A stretch of 36,187 nt of DNA from assembly GCA_903970395.1 (NCBI GenBank), contig CAJCIM010000046.1, forward strand, positions 1 through 36,187, read 5' to 3'. Below the pieces are notes generated by a model that saw only the letters and a list, made by a program, of their open reading frames with translations, was not told where the DNA came from and ran no database searches. This stretch comes from Acidobacteriaceae bacterium. GTDB lineage: Bacteria > Acidobacteriota > Terriglobia > Terriglobales > Acidobacteriaceae. This document shows, piece by piece, positions 7,688-17,100 of the stretch (positions within the stretch are counted from its first letter, which is position 1; the number at the start of each line of letters is the position of its first letter). A program made the translations under genes and the position numbers.

Positions 7688-9415
7688 ATGATGCCAGTGT
7701 CCTCATCTTCGGGATCGTTCAGCGCTGGCCCCTTTGGCGAACCTTCGGGGAAGGAAGATTCGCTGCGGCAGCTGTTGGAGGTTGGCCTCAGTCTGGCCTC
7801 CGCACGCTCGCTCGACCAGATTGCGCATTGCACGCTGGAGGGTGCGGTTCACGTCTGCGGCGGCCAGTTTGGGCTGTTTCTTTACTACGAGCACGCCGAC
7901 GACGGCGAGGTCCATCAGCGCTGCGCGTTCACCGGCATGGATGCAGAAGCCGCGCGCAAGATCGTCACGCTCGTTGAGCTGCCTGAGATCCTGAGCAAAC
8001 AGTCGATTCAGGACGAGAAGCCGTCGCGTACACGCGGCCTGCGTCGCATGGCCGATGTGCAGGTGCTCGATGATCAGGGCATCGTGGCGCGCGAGGTGCA
8101 GATACCGTTTCGTGGTCTGCCCCCGATGCGCAGCTACCTGGCAGCGCCAGTGCGTTCGCACGACGATGAGCTGCTGGGCGTGTTGGTCTGCGGCCACGAG
8201 AAGCCGAACAGCTTCGGCCCAGAGTGCGAGGAGTTCGTTGCAACGGTTGGCTCGCAGGCTGCGGTGGCGATGGAGAACTTTCGTCTCAACCGCAACGTGG
8301 CGCGCGAGATTGCTATCGCCGACCATGCACGCGCGTTGCAACGCGAGACGGCGGACCGTCTGCGTCAGGCATTGGAGGCAGCGCAGCTCGGCACGTGGTG
8401 CTGGGACCGCAAGACCGATCTGCTGGAGCTCGATGATCGTGCGGCTGAGCTGTTCGGCGTGGCTCGCGGCGTATCGATCACCCGCACCGCGCTACGCGAG
8501 CGCATTGTGGCTGCGGAGCATCTCTCCACGGTGTCCGACACTCTGCAGGAGTCGCTGGAGACGGGCAAAACATATGTCGCGGAGTATCGCATCGAGCTCT
8601 CCGGTGGACGGACTATGTGGGTATGTTCCAGTGGTGTGCCAACTCTCGCAACAGACGGCGCAGTGACGGGCATGGTGGGCACGGTGCAGGATGTGAGCTC
8701 GCGCAAGCTGCAGGAGCAAACGCTGCGCGACAGTGAAAAACTCGCCGCGACAGGCAGACTCGCCGCCACCATCGCGCATGAGATCAACAACCCGCTGGAG
8801 GCCGTGACCAACCTGATCTACCTGGCGCGCACCGACCGTGAGATGCCGACCCATGTGCAGCAGCTGCTCGATACCGCGGACTCCGAGTTGGCGCGGGTTG
8901 CGCAGTTGGCGCAGCAGACGCTCGGCTTCTATCGCGATACCACCCGGCTGGTGAGCATCGACCTGAACAAGCTGCTGCTCGATACGGTGGATCTCTTTAC
9001 GCGCAAGATGCGCAGCAAGAGCGTTGCCTGCACCGTGGATCTCGAACCGAACCTTGTGCTCTTCGGCTTGCAGGGAGAAATTCGCCAGGTCTTCTCCAAC
9101 CTGCTGGTGAACGCAATCGACGCGTCGTCGCACAGCACCATTCATATTCGTGCACGGCGTCGTTGCCAGCACGCGGTGGAGGGCGTGGCGGTGGTCATCG
9201 CCGACCATGGCGCAGGCATCCCGATTCCCGTGCGGCAGCAGCTGTTTACTGCGTTTGTTACTACCAAGGAGTCTGTCGGCACGGGCCTGGGGCTGTGGGT
9301 GACGCGCGGTATCGTTGAAAAACAAGGTGGTAGCGTGCGTTTTCGCACCAGCACGGATGAGCCCACAGGAACGGTCTTCCGCGTCTTTCTACCGCTCAGA
9401 CCGATGGGTGCATAA
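7688..9415 (+). CDS. GAF-PAS hybrid sensor histidine kinase
   Basis: This kinase has about 575 residues and no membrane helices, so it should sense a cytoplasmic signal. A GAF domain spans roughly residues 25-200, a PAS domain with a PAC end (VGTVQDVSSRKLQEQTL) spans 225-345, and a HisKA domain follows with H-box IAHEINNPLEAV (His near residue 365). The C-terminal HATPase has an N-box (FSNLLVNAIDAS), a G1 box (ADHGAGIP) and a G2 box (GTGLGLWV). Start choice is uncertain: GTG 7685, ATG 7688 and ATG 7691 follow each other and none has a strong ribosome site. The response regulator gene 306 bp downstream on the same strand is the likely partner. Confidence 0.93.
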   Translation: MMPVSSSSGSFSAGPFGEPSGKEDSLRQLLEVGLSLASARSLDQIAHCTLEGAVHVCGGQFGLFLYYEHADDGEVHQRCAFTGMDAEAARKIVTLVELPEILSKQSIQDEKPSRTRGLRRMADVQVLDDQGIVAREVQIPFRGLPPMRSYLAAPVRSHDDELLGVLVCGHEKPNSFGPECEEFVATVGSQAAVAMENFRLNRNVAREIAIADHARALQRETADRLRQALEAAQLGTWCWDRKTDLLELDDRAAELFGVARGVSITRTALRERIVAAEHLSTVSDTLQESLETGKTYVAEYRIELSGGRTMWVCSSGVPTLATDGAVTGMVGTVQDVSSRKLQEQTLRDSEKLAATGRLAATIAHEINNPLEAVTNLIYLARTDREMPTHVQQLLDTADSELARVAQLAQQTLGFYRDTTRLVSIDLNKLLLDTVDLFTRKMRSKSVACTVDLEPNLVLFGLQGEIRQVFSNLLVNAIDASSHSTIHIRARRRCQHAVEGVAVVIADHGAGIPIPVRQQLFTAFVTTKESVGTGLGLWVTRGIVEKQGGSVRFRTSTDEPTGTVFRVFLPLRPMGA

Positions 9416-9721
9416 GGTCAGACCGGCAGCGTCTTCTGTCGGGTAAAGATGTTTCCTTCGCTTGAGGCGAAGTGGTCTAGACTACGTCTAAAGGATCAAG
9501 AGGCACATCACGCCTGGCCTCGACGAATCGTTCCCTGCAACCTCTTTGCTATCTCTACCGTGTTGTTTATGGGAAGCTCTTCTGTCTTCTGGAAAGGTCT
9601 CCAGGAAAGATGCGTTCTTGATGGCCTGGCGGGTCAGCAACATATCCGCGCAGGCCGGGTTGAGTCATCTACACGTGTTCTTTGTGCTGGAGCAGGTTTT
9701 TTGCGAGACGATAGGTACGCT
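9416..9721. other. spacer between histidine kinase and response regulator
   Basis: About 300 bp without a convincing gene. A weak hairpin (arms CCGGCAG and CTGTCGG at 9423-9442, no T run) follows the kinase stop. The reading frame of the regulator is open through the whole spacer from 9449, but its translation has no domain character before the ATG at 9722. Confidence 0.4.
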
Positions 9722-10168
9722 ATGTACGAACATCTGCTCAACGCCGAGTTGCCCAAATCTACGACCACGCCCGGAGCTGGAGACGGCAACAGCGATCGCT
9801 GCAAGAGCCTGGGGCAGTGTGTGCTGGTCGTCGATGATGAAGCCCTGATCGCCGACACCATCGTCCAGATACTGAATCGCAACGGCTTCCAAGCCCATGC
9901 CGCCTACAGCGGGAGCGAGGCCATCGAGACGGCTCGCGAGTTGCAGCCGGACACCGTGCTGAGCGATGTGGCCATGCCCAACCTCGATGGCGTGGAGGCA
10001 GCTATCGCTATCCGTGGCCACTGCCCCACGGCGCGCATCGTCCTATTTAGCGGGCAGTCCGCCACGCTGGAAATTCTTGAGCGCGTCCGCGCTCGCGGCC
10101 ACGAGTTTGAGCTGCTTCCAAAGCCTATTCATCCCGTAGAACTACTGAAGAGACTGCGCGTTAGCTGA
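9722..10168 (+). CDS. single-domain response regulator
   Basis: A 148-residue receiver protein with no output domain. The acidic pocket (VVDDE near residues 37-40), the phosphoacceptor Asp in LSDVAMPNLDG (about residue 82), the conserved Ser in VLFSGQ (about 110) and the Lys in LLPKP (about 134) are all in place, so phosphorylation should work. About 30 residues precede the domain. The ATG at 9722 has only a weak ribosome site, and the frame stays open upstream to 9449, so a longer protein cannot be excluded. It probably receives phosphate from the kinase encoded before it and acts through protein contacts, since no DNA-binding domain is present. Confidence 0.88.
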   Translation: MYEHLLNAELPKSTTTPGAGDGNSDRCKSLGQCVLVVDDEALIADTIVQILNRNGFQAHAAYSGSEAIETARELQPDTVLSDVAMPNLDGVEAAIAIRGHCPTARIVLFSGQSATLEILERVRARGHEFELLPKPIHPVELLKRLRVS

Positions 10169-10195
10169 CGCGCTTCCTGAATTATCCTTAGAGGG

Positions 10196-11191
10196 ATGAG
10201 CCAATCTCTTCCCATCGCGATCTACTACGAGCAGCCGAACTGGTTCAAACCACTCTTCGCTGAGCTTGACCGCCGCGGCACGCCTTATGTGAAGCTGTAC
10301 GCGCCGGAGCACTTCTACTCGCCTGAGGACCACCCCGAGGAGAAGTACTCGCTGGTCTTCAACCGCATGAGCCCCAGCGCGTGGAACCGTGGCCACGGAG
10401 ACCAGATCTTCTACACGCTCGGCTTCCTGGAGCATCTGCAGTCGCGCGGCGTCAAAGTCCTCAACGGCTTCAAGGCGTTCTCGTCGGAGCTGTCGAAGGC
10501 TGGCCAACTTGTATTGGCAGATAAGCTGGGCATCGCGTACCCGAAGGCTCGCGTGATCCATCGGCCTGAGCAAGCTATTGCCGCAGCCGAAGGTCTACGC
10601 TGGCCCATCGTCGTCAAGCCGAACATCGGCGGCTCGGGCGCAGGCGTCAAACGCTTCGACGGTCTCTCGCAGCTGCGCCACGCGATTGAAGCTGAATCCG
10701 GCTCTCCGGACGCGCTGCAGTTCGGCCTCGACTCGACCGCGCTGGTGCAGGAGTTCATCCCCGCGCAGGACGCTCATATCGTTCGCGTCGAAGTGCTCAA
10801 CGGGAAGTACCTTTACGCCATCAAGGTGCACATCACCGGCGAGACCTTCGACCTGTGCCCAGCGGACATCTGCCGTACGACAAACGGGACAGACCTCAAC
10901 CGAGCCGCCTGCGCCATCGACGCGCCGAAGACCGGCATCACCGTCGAAGGCTACCAGCCGCCGGCGGACGCCATCCGCGACGTCGAACTGCTGATGCAGC
11001 ACTCCGGCATCGACATCGGCGGAGTGGAGTACATCACCGACTCGCGCGACGGCACCCGCTACTACTACGACGTCAACGCGCTTTCCAACTTCGTCGCAGA
11101 TGGGCCGAATGTCATCGGCTTCGATCCGTTTGCGAAGTTGGTGGACTGGCTTGAAGCAGAAGCTGGCATCACGTCAGGTGTTATCGCATAG
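10196..11191 (+). CDS. ATP-grasp (RimK-like) ligase family protein
   Basis: A 331-residue protein with an ATP-grasp layout. An N-terminal pre-ATP-grasp domain is followed by a nucleotide-binding part: the WPIVVKPNIGGSGAGVKRF strand-loop holds the ATP-binding lysine and glycine-rich loop. Then come LVQEFIPAQDAHIVRVEV and a C-terminal metal and substrate region ending in YYYDVNALSNFV. The last motif corresponds to the E/D-x-N that binds magnesium in RimK and D-Ala-D-Ala ligase relatives. Such enzymes join a carboxylate to an amine or thiol using ATP; the substrate is not visible. The gene starts 27 bp after the response regulator stop, and it may be read through from there. Confidence 0.85.
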   Translation: MSQSLPIAIYYEQPNWFKPLFAELDRRGTPYVKLYAPEHFYSPEDHPEEKYSLVFNRMSPSAWNRGHGDQIFYTLGFLEHLQSRGVKVLNGFKAFSSELSKAGQLVLADKLGIAYPKARVIHRPEQAIAAAEGLRWPIVVKPNIGGSGAGVKRFDGLSQLRHAIEAESGSPDALQFGLDSTALVQEFIPAQDAHIVRVEVLNGKYLYAIKVHITGETFDLCPADICRTTNGTDLNRAACAIDAPKTGITVEGYQPPADAIRDVELLMQHSGIDIGGVEYITDSRDGTRYYYDVNALSNFVADGPNVIGFDPFAKLVDWLEAEAGITSGVIA

Positions 11192-11390
11192 CTAGGGAAG
11201 CCAAGAGTGATCGCAGTAATCCTTTCAAGCCTGATGAAAGAACAGTCGGTTGGACATGGTCAAGTTTCGACCGTCTGCGTATCAGTCCCGGGGATGTTGG
11301 CTGTGTGAGCCGAATTGTCGCGGACGCTGTTTACATCGAAGACGAACGCGGCGGATTAGCGTGGGAATGTTCCAAAAGGATTGATTGAAG

Positions 11391-12512
11391 ATGCGCTACG
11401 GTTTTTGGCTACCCGTCTTCGGCGGCTGGCTTCGCAACATCGACAACGAGCAGATGCCCGCCACGTGGGAGTACGTGAGCGGCCTCTGCCAGCAGGCTGA
11501 GTCTCTCGGCTACGACCTTACTCTCATCGCGGAACTGAACCTCAACGACATCAAGGGCGTCGAGGCCGACTCGCTCGATGCGTGGACGACCACCGCCGCG
11601 CTCGCTGCCGTGACGAAGAAGCTTGAGCTGATGATTGCCGTGCGTCCGACATTTCACAACCCGGCGCTGCTCGCGAAGCAGGCTGCGTGTCTCGACCGCA
11701 TCAGCGGTGGCCGGCTCACGCTCAACGTCGTCAGCAGCTGGTGGCGCGATGAGGCCGTCAAGTACGGCATCCCCTTCGACGAGCACGATGAGCGCTACGC
11801 CCGCACGGAAGAGTGGCTCGACGTGCTGCTGAGCTGCTGGAAGCAGCAGCATACCTCGCATAGCGGCCGCTTCTACAACATCGACGACAACATCCTCTCG
11901 CCCAAGCCGATGCCCCAACGTACCTACTCCGGTATCGAAAAACTGGGTGCCCCATCTTCGCCTGCGGCCTCATCGCAGGCTAAGGTGGGTTTGCAGGGTT
12001 TCTCCGGCCTGCCAACGCTCTACGCCGGTGGTGAGAGCGAGACCGCGAAGAACCTCATCGCCTCCAAATGCGACGCCTACCTGATGCACGGCGACGATCC
12101 GAAGACCATCGCTGCCAAGGTTGATGATATGAAGGCCCGCCGCGCAAAGCATCCGCATCTGGCGCCGCTGATCTTCGGCGTCACTGGCTACTGCATCGTG
12201 CGCGACAGCGAAGCCGAAGCGAACAGGGAAGTGGACCGCATCACTGCGCAGCCTGATCCTTCACAATCGCCCGCAGGCTACGCGAACTTTCAGCAGTGGG
12301 TCACCGGCTCGCAACTGGAAAAGAAGCTGAGCATCCGCGACTACTCCGTCTCCAATCGCGGCCTGCACAGCGGCATGATCGGTACACCCGAGCAGGTGAA
12401 ACAGCGCCTCGCGGACTTCGAAGGCGCAGGCTGCTCTCTGGTGCTGATGCAGTCTTCACCGCAGCACATCGAGATGGAGCGCATCTCTGCCCAGGTGATG
12501 CAGCGGAGCTAG
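11391..12512 (+). CDS. LLM-class flavin-dependent monooxygenase with an in-frame repeat insertion
   Basis: A luciferase-like (LLM) flavin monooxygenase of 373 residues. The start MRYGFWLPVFGGWLRN, the segment RPTFHNPALLAKQAACLDRISGGRLTLNVVSSWW and the YAGGES motif place it near the SfnG/SsuD alkanesulfonate and dimethylsulfone monooxygenases, which need reduced FMN from a reductase. The ATG at 11391 follows AAGGA; the open frame before it begins with TTG. Residues about 184-200 (LGAPSSP to AKVG) are encoded by a 45-bp palindromic repeat. They fall in the loop between the PKPMPQ segment and PTLYAGGES, where homologues go straight from one to the other. About 15-25 residues are thus extra, but no frame is broken and the enzyme may still work. 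Confidence 0.9.
   Translation: MRYGFWLPVFGGWLRNIDNEQMPATWEYVSGLCQQAESLGYDLTLIAELNLNDIKGVEADSLDAWTTTAALAAVTKKLELMIAVRPTFHNPALLAKQAACLDRISGGRLTLNVVSSWWRDEAVKYGIPFDEHDERYARTEEWLDVLLSCWKQQHTSHSGRFYNIDDNILSPKPMPQRTYSGIEKLGAPSSPAASSQAKVGLQGFSGLPTLYAGGESETAKNLIASKCDAYLMHGDDPKTIAAKVDDMKARRAKHPHLAPLIFGVTGYCIVRDSEAEANREVDRITAQPDPSQSPAGYANFQQWVTGSQLEKKLSIRDYSVSNRGLHSGMIGTPEQVKQRLADFEGAGCSLVLMQSSPQHIEMERISAQVMQRS
11945..11989 (+). repeat. 45-bp palindromic repeat inserted in frame in the monooxygenase gene
   Basis: The repeat starts with GGGTGCCCC and ends with AAGGTGGG. The outer stem pairs CCCATCTT with AAGGTGGG with one T-G wobble. The inner stem pairs GCCTGCG with CGCAGGC perfectly around a loop holding CTCATCG. 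The same 45 bp with five changes recurs in glmS. It is read as GAPSSPAASSQAKVG and contains no stop in this frame, though a TAA lies in another frame. Confidence 0.9.
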
Positions 12513-12538
12513 CTCCGGGTTCCGCCCGGGACCCGGAG
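12513..12538 (+). terminator. hairpin directly after the monooxygenase stop
   Basis: CTCCGGGT and ACCCGGAG pair perfectly over 8 bp around a 10-nt loop, starting with the first base after the stop codon. There is no T run, so termination strength is uncertain; it may instead protect the 3' end of the mRNA. Confidence 0.45.
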
Positions 12539-12602
12539 AGGTAATACCACACTATTTGTTGCGGGTTGCTACTTATCCCTTCAACAGCGTACCCTTCTGC
12601 GC

Positions 12603-14081
12603 ATGATGAACCGCCGTCACTTCCTGCTCTCCGCCGCTGCCACGGCGACGCTGCCGCAGCTGCGTTCGCTTGCACAGGCACCCGCCACGCTCACCCTGCA
12701 CACCGATAAGCGCGGCCCCATGGTGCCTGCCAACTTCATCGGCCTCTCGTACGAGACGCAACAACTCTCCGACCCCAACTACTTCACCGCGGCAAACACC
12801 GGCCTCGTCGCGCGGCTCCGCGAGCTCGCTCCGCACGGCGTCCTTCGCCTCGGCGGCAACACCTCCGACTACGGCTTCTGGAAGCCCACACCCACCTCAA
12901 CGCCGCCGCCACGCGCCAAGCGTGAGTACAAGCTCGGTGACCCGCCGCCCGATCTCTACTACGGCGTCACGCCCGAGGCTGTACGCAACCTGCGCGCCTT
13001 CCTCGACGCTACCGGCTGGACGTGCCTCTACGGCATCAACCTCGGCACCAACACGCCGCAGCTTGCAGCGGATGAGGCTGCCTTCGTCGCGAAGACACTC
13101 GGCAACAAGCTGGAGTACTTCCAGGTCGGCAACGAAGCGGATCGCTTCGCCTCGACCATCCGCGACCCCAAGCTCACCGGCCATCCTTGGAACGCCGATC
13201 CCTTCCTCGACGAGTGGCTCACCTTTGCCAAGGCGATCTTGGCGCGCGTGCCTGATGCAAAGTTCGGCCTTCCCGACGTCGCGAGCAACGCCGAGTGGAT
13301 CTCCGCCGTGGGCGACCGCCTGCAGAACAACCCCATCCGCGAGCACGTCGCGTCCGTCTCGCACCACTACTACATAGGCGGTCCGCCCTCGAACCCGGAG
13401 ATGACCATCGAGCACATCCTCAAGTCCGATCCGCGTGTTCCCAGCGATGCCGCCCTCGTGCGCGCATCAGCCGACAAGCTGCACACGCACTACCGCATGA
13501 CCGAGGGAAACACCTGCTATCGCGGCGGCAAGCCCGGCGTGTCGGATGTCTTCGCCGCAGCACTGTGGTCGGCGGACTATCTGCTGCTGCTCGCCTCTCT
13601 GGGCTACGCGGGTGTGAACCTGCACGGCGGCGACGGACAGATGGTCGCCAACTCGCTCGGCGGCAAACTTCCCGGCGATGACATCGTTCTTGCCGAGCAC
13701 GGCGATCCCACCACGCATCCGCACCCGTACTACACGCCCGTCGCGCACATCGGCGACAGGTACTTGCTGGAGCCGGTCGCCTTCGGCATGCGCTTCGCCG
13801 GCCACTTCGCTGGCGCCAGCATCGTCCCGGTCGACTTCAACCCCGGCAGCGTGAACGCTACAGCCTACGCCGCGAAGCGGGCCGACGGCACGACTATCGT
13901 CGCGGTCATCAACAAGGACCTCTCGCAGGACCTCGCGCTCAACCTGCCGGGCTTCCACGCGGAGTACGCTCTCACCGCGCCAGCAGCAAGCTCGCGACAG
14001 GCGTCCCTCGCAGAGACCACGCAACCATCGCTTACCCACACTCTCCCGCATACGTCGGCGGCTATCTTCCGTAGCCGATAG
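12603..14081 (+). CDS. exported GH79-family glycoside hydrolase (beta-glucuronidase/heparanase-like)
   Basis: A 492-residue protein with the hallmarks of GH79. The first residues (NRRHFLLSAAATATLP, then SLAQA) look like a Tat signal, so it should be exported folded. The catalytic TIM barrel carries FQVGNEAD, with the likely acid/base at Glu178, and RMTEGNT, with the likely nucleophile at Glu301. The C-terminal beta-domain (VDFNPGSVNATAYAAKRADGTTIVAVINKD) fits the GH79 C domain. Characterised relatives, including one from Acidobacterium capsulatum, remove glucuronic acid from glycans. Two ATG codons lie in tandem at 12603 and 12606; no clear ribosome site separates them. The gene converges on the TonB-dependent receptor and could work with it on the same polysaccharide, which is inference. 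Confidence 0.88.
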   Translation: MMNRRHFLLSAAATATLPQLRSLAQAPATLTLHTDKRGPMVPANFIGLSYETQQLSDPNYFTAANTGLVARLRELAPHGVLRLGGNTSDYGFWKPTPTSTPPPRAKREYKLGDPPPDLYYGVTPEAVRNLRAFLDATGWTCLYGINLGTNTPQLAADEAAFVAKTLGNKLEYFQVGNEADRFASTIRDPKLTGHPWNADPFLDEWLTFAKAILARVPDAKFGLPDVASNAEWISAVGDRLQNNPIREHVASVSHHYYIGGPPSNPEMTIEHILKSDPRVPSDAALVRASADKLHTHYRMTEGNTCYRGGKPGVSDVFAAALWSADYLLLLASLGYAGVNLHGGDGQMVANSLGGKLPGDDIVLAEHGDPTTHPHPYYTPVAHIGDRYLLEPVAFGMRFAGHFAGASIVPVDFNPGSVNATAYAAKRADGTTIVAVINKDLSQDLALNLPGFHAEYALTAPAASSRQASLAETTQPSLTHTLPHTSAAIFRSR

Positions 14082-14094
14082 TCATCGTTACACG

Positions 14095-14140
14095 CACCAA
14101 CAGCAAGGGCGCCGATCTCTCGGCGCCCTTGCTGTTGGTG
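14095..14140. terminator. perfect 21-bp bidirectional terminator hairpin
   Basis: Arms 14095-14115 and 14120-14140 are exact reverse complements over 21 bp around a 4-nt loop. They sit in the 73 bp between the convergent GH79 and receptor genes, so the hairpin can end transcripts from both sides. It is unusually long and GC-rich, and T runs are short. Confidence 0.85.
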
Positions 14141-14154
14141 GTTGATGGATGGTT

Positions 14155-17100
14155 TTAGAAGACGATCCGCGCACCCAGCTGCACCTGGCGAGGCTGGCTG
14201 TTCGCCGCTACCGCCGTGATGTAGCCGAAGTTGCTGGCCGTCGCGCTCGACACGTTCGGTGTTGAGAACACCGGGTGGTTCAGAGTGTTGAAGGTCTCAA
14301 AGCGCAGCTGCAGGTAGGTCGAATCGGTGAAGTGGAAGTTCTTCAGGATCGACGCATCCAGGTTGTTGAAGCCATCGCCGCGAACCCACGAGAGCGTCTG
14401 CGGCAGTGTGCGGTAGTGGAAGGTGTACTGTCCGTTGATGAACTGCGAGCCGTCGCAAGTGCCGGTGGTTGGGCAGGCCTTGACGTTGCCTGTGACAAAG
14501 TCCGCAACGCTTAGAGCAGGCGTGCCAGTTTGGCTGCTAGATGAGGGGACAGGCGATGAGTTGCGTGTCTGGTTCGAGATCTGCCGCAACGTTACACCAG
14601 GCTGTAGCGGGATGTCGGCGGAGAACTCCACCGGCGGTCCGCTCTGGTACTGGTAGATGCTGTTGATCACGAAGCCACCCAGCAACTCATCCATCAGGCG
14701 GCTACCGCCGAAGCTGAACTGTTTGCCCTTGCCGAAGGGCAGCTCGTACGTGCCGCCCACGGTGAAGTGGTGAGTATGGTCGAACGGAGAGATGCGGCGC
14801 GTGGTCGTCGTGTCCTCGTCGTTCAGCAGGGTGTCCGCCTCGATCAGCTTGCTGAAGCTGTAGTTGGCTGTCAGCGTCAGACCATGCTTCGCGCGCTGTT
14901 CAATGTGAACAATCGCGCTATTGAAGTAGGACTGACCGATGGTCTGGTTCTGTTCGGTCACCGCCGCCGCTCCAAACTGGGGGAAGGGAACGACCAGGTT
15001 GCCGAGCGTCGTCGTGCTGGCGTTCAGTGAGGCGTTGCCCGGCAACTGACCAGCGAACGGATTCGCTACGGACGCACCATAGTCGAGCCCCAGGCCAATG
15101 TTGGCGTAGGGGTTCGTGCTTAGGTACTGCAGCTTCGTGGCGTTCAGGTTTTGCGTGGCAAGCGGCAGGTGCAGCGCGTGGTTACCAACGAACATTGCCT
15201 CGAACAGTGTGCTGCTGGTGAGCGAGCGCTGTATGCCGAGGTTCCAGCGCTCTGAGTACGGATCGTGCTCGTACGGTGCAAGGAAGCTGATGGCCTGGCC
15301 GAGGAAGGTGCTCGCACCCAGTGACGAACCCACGGCTTGTTGATAACCGCTTGGGAATGGGTTGCTTAGGTTGTTAGCTGGCGTAAGGAAGTTGCTGGCG
15401 GTTGCGGCTACATACGGCGTGGTTGCGCTGAAGCCTTCTTGATTGTTGAGCGCGTTGGAGGAGTAGGTGCCTTGCGCGTTCAGGCTGGCGAGCGTCTCCG
15501 ACTGAACGAAGATGCCGAAGCCGCCGCGCACCACCGTCTTCGGATCAACCGAAAGCGAGAAGCCGATGCGAGGGCTGACGAAGCCACTGTTGTTTGAGTA
15601 GGCTGCGCCCCCAGAGCTCGGGAAGGTCAGGCCGCCAAGTGTGTTGATGTTTGCCACCGTTGCGGTTACGCCACCGTTCGTCTTGGTCTGCGACGTAAAG
15701 GCAGCAGCCGCAGCGGCTGACGCCGAGTTTGTCGCCGTCGTGTTGAAGCCGTTTACCGTGCGGCCGAACTTCTCGCGATACGGTGTGTCGACGTCATAAC
15801 GAATGCCGAGGTTCAAGGTCAGGCGATCGTTCACGCGCCAGTCATCCTGCAGGAAGGTGCCGATGTAGTAGCTGTGGTAGTCGGCGCGGGTGTTGTTATC
15901 GGTCTGACCTGCAGTAGGCAGACCCAGGTAGAAGCTGGCGAGATCTCCGCCGAAGGTCGGCGACGAACCGGAGGTGCCCACGAACTGGTTGCCGAAGTTG
16001 AAAGCGCCTTCCGTGTTGCCGAAGTTCTTCACGCTCAGACGGTACTGACGTCCGTCAAAGCCGATCTTCAGCGTTTGACGACCGATGACCTTCACCATGT
16101 CCGTGAAGATCTGGTAGCTCGTCGTGGGGTCGAACGACGACGTGTTGTCACCCAGCGAAGCATATGACGTTGTATTGGTGCCGACGCTGGCCACCGAGGT
16201 CGAGGTGGTGAATTGTATAGCTGGAAGCTGCTTCTCCTGAGAGGCGGCATCGATTGTGGCAGGCAGGCCCACGCTGGCGGCGCTGTACTGCTCCGCCGGA
16301 GTACCATGCACCTCGTTGAAGAACGTCCAGTTCACACGCGTATCGAAGATCGTCGAAGAGTTCAGTGTGAATACGTTGTCGAGCGTCAGCCCGAAGTTCT
16401 CACGCAGCAGCGTTGTGCCGGTTGCTCCATTGCCGAAGAAGTCGTTCTTCAATTGCGTGCGGTAGTTGTGACGGAAGTCGCCAAAGATGTGGTCGCGAGC
16501 GCTCACGTTGTAGTCGAGGCGCCCAAACTCGTTGTTGTAGTTGTCGATGCTTGGCGCACCGCTGATGTAATTGTTCTGGCCAGTGGCGGCGACGCCGGTG
16601 GTGTTGTTGGGCAATGGATAGAGCTTCAGGTACGCCGCCGCAACCGGATTGATTGCAGCGACGGAGGTGAGCTGGTTGTTGAGAATCGCCTGACGGACCA
16701 CCTGGCCCGAGCTGTTCAGGCTGGCGGTGAAGGGGTTGTAGATCTGGTTGGGGTCGGCGTGCACCTTGCTGTTGCTGCTGTCGGGATTACACATGGCGGT
16801 AGCGGTCGCAGGGTTGTTCGCGAAGCCGTTTGGGCAGCCTGCAGCGAGAGTCTGCGAGAAGTCGCCGTTGCGCTCGGCCTGCGTAGGCACTGTGAGAGCC
16901 TGTGTGTTCGGCGTGGAGTCCTTCAGACGCTCGAAGGCGAAGAAGAAGAAAAGCTTGTCCTTGCCGTTATAAAGCTTCGGCAGAATCACCGGGCCGCCGA
17001 CCGTAAGGCCGTACTGGTTGAAGTGCGCCACAGGCGTGGGAATAACAGGGTTCGCACGGTCGTTGAAATAAAGGTCCGAGTCCAGCGCGGAGACCTGCGA

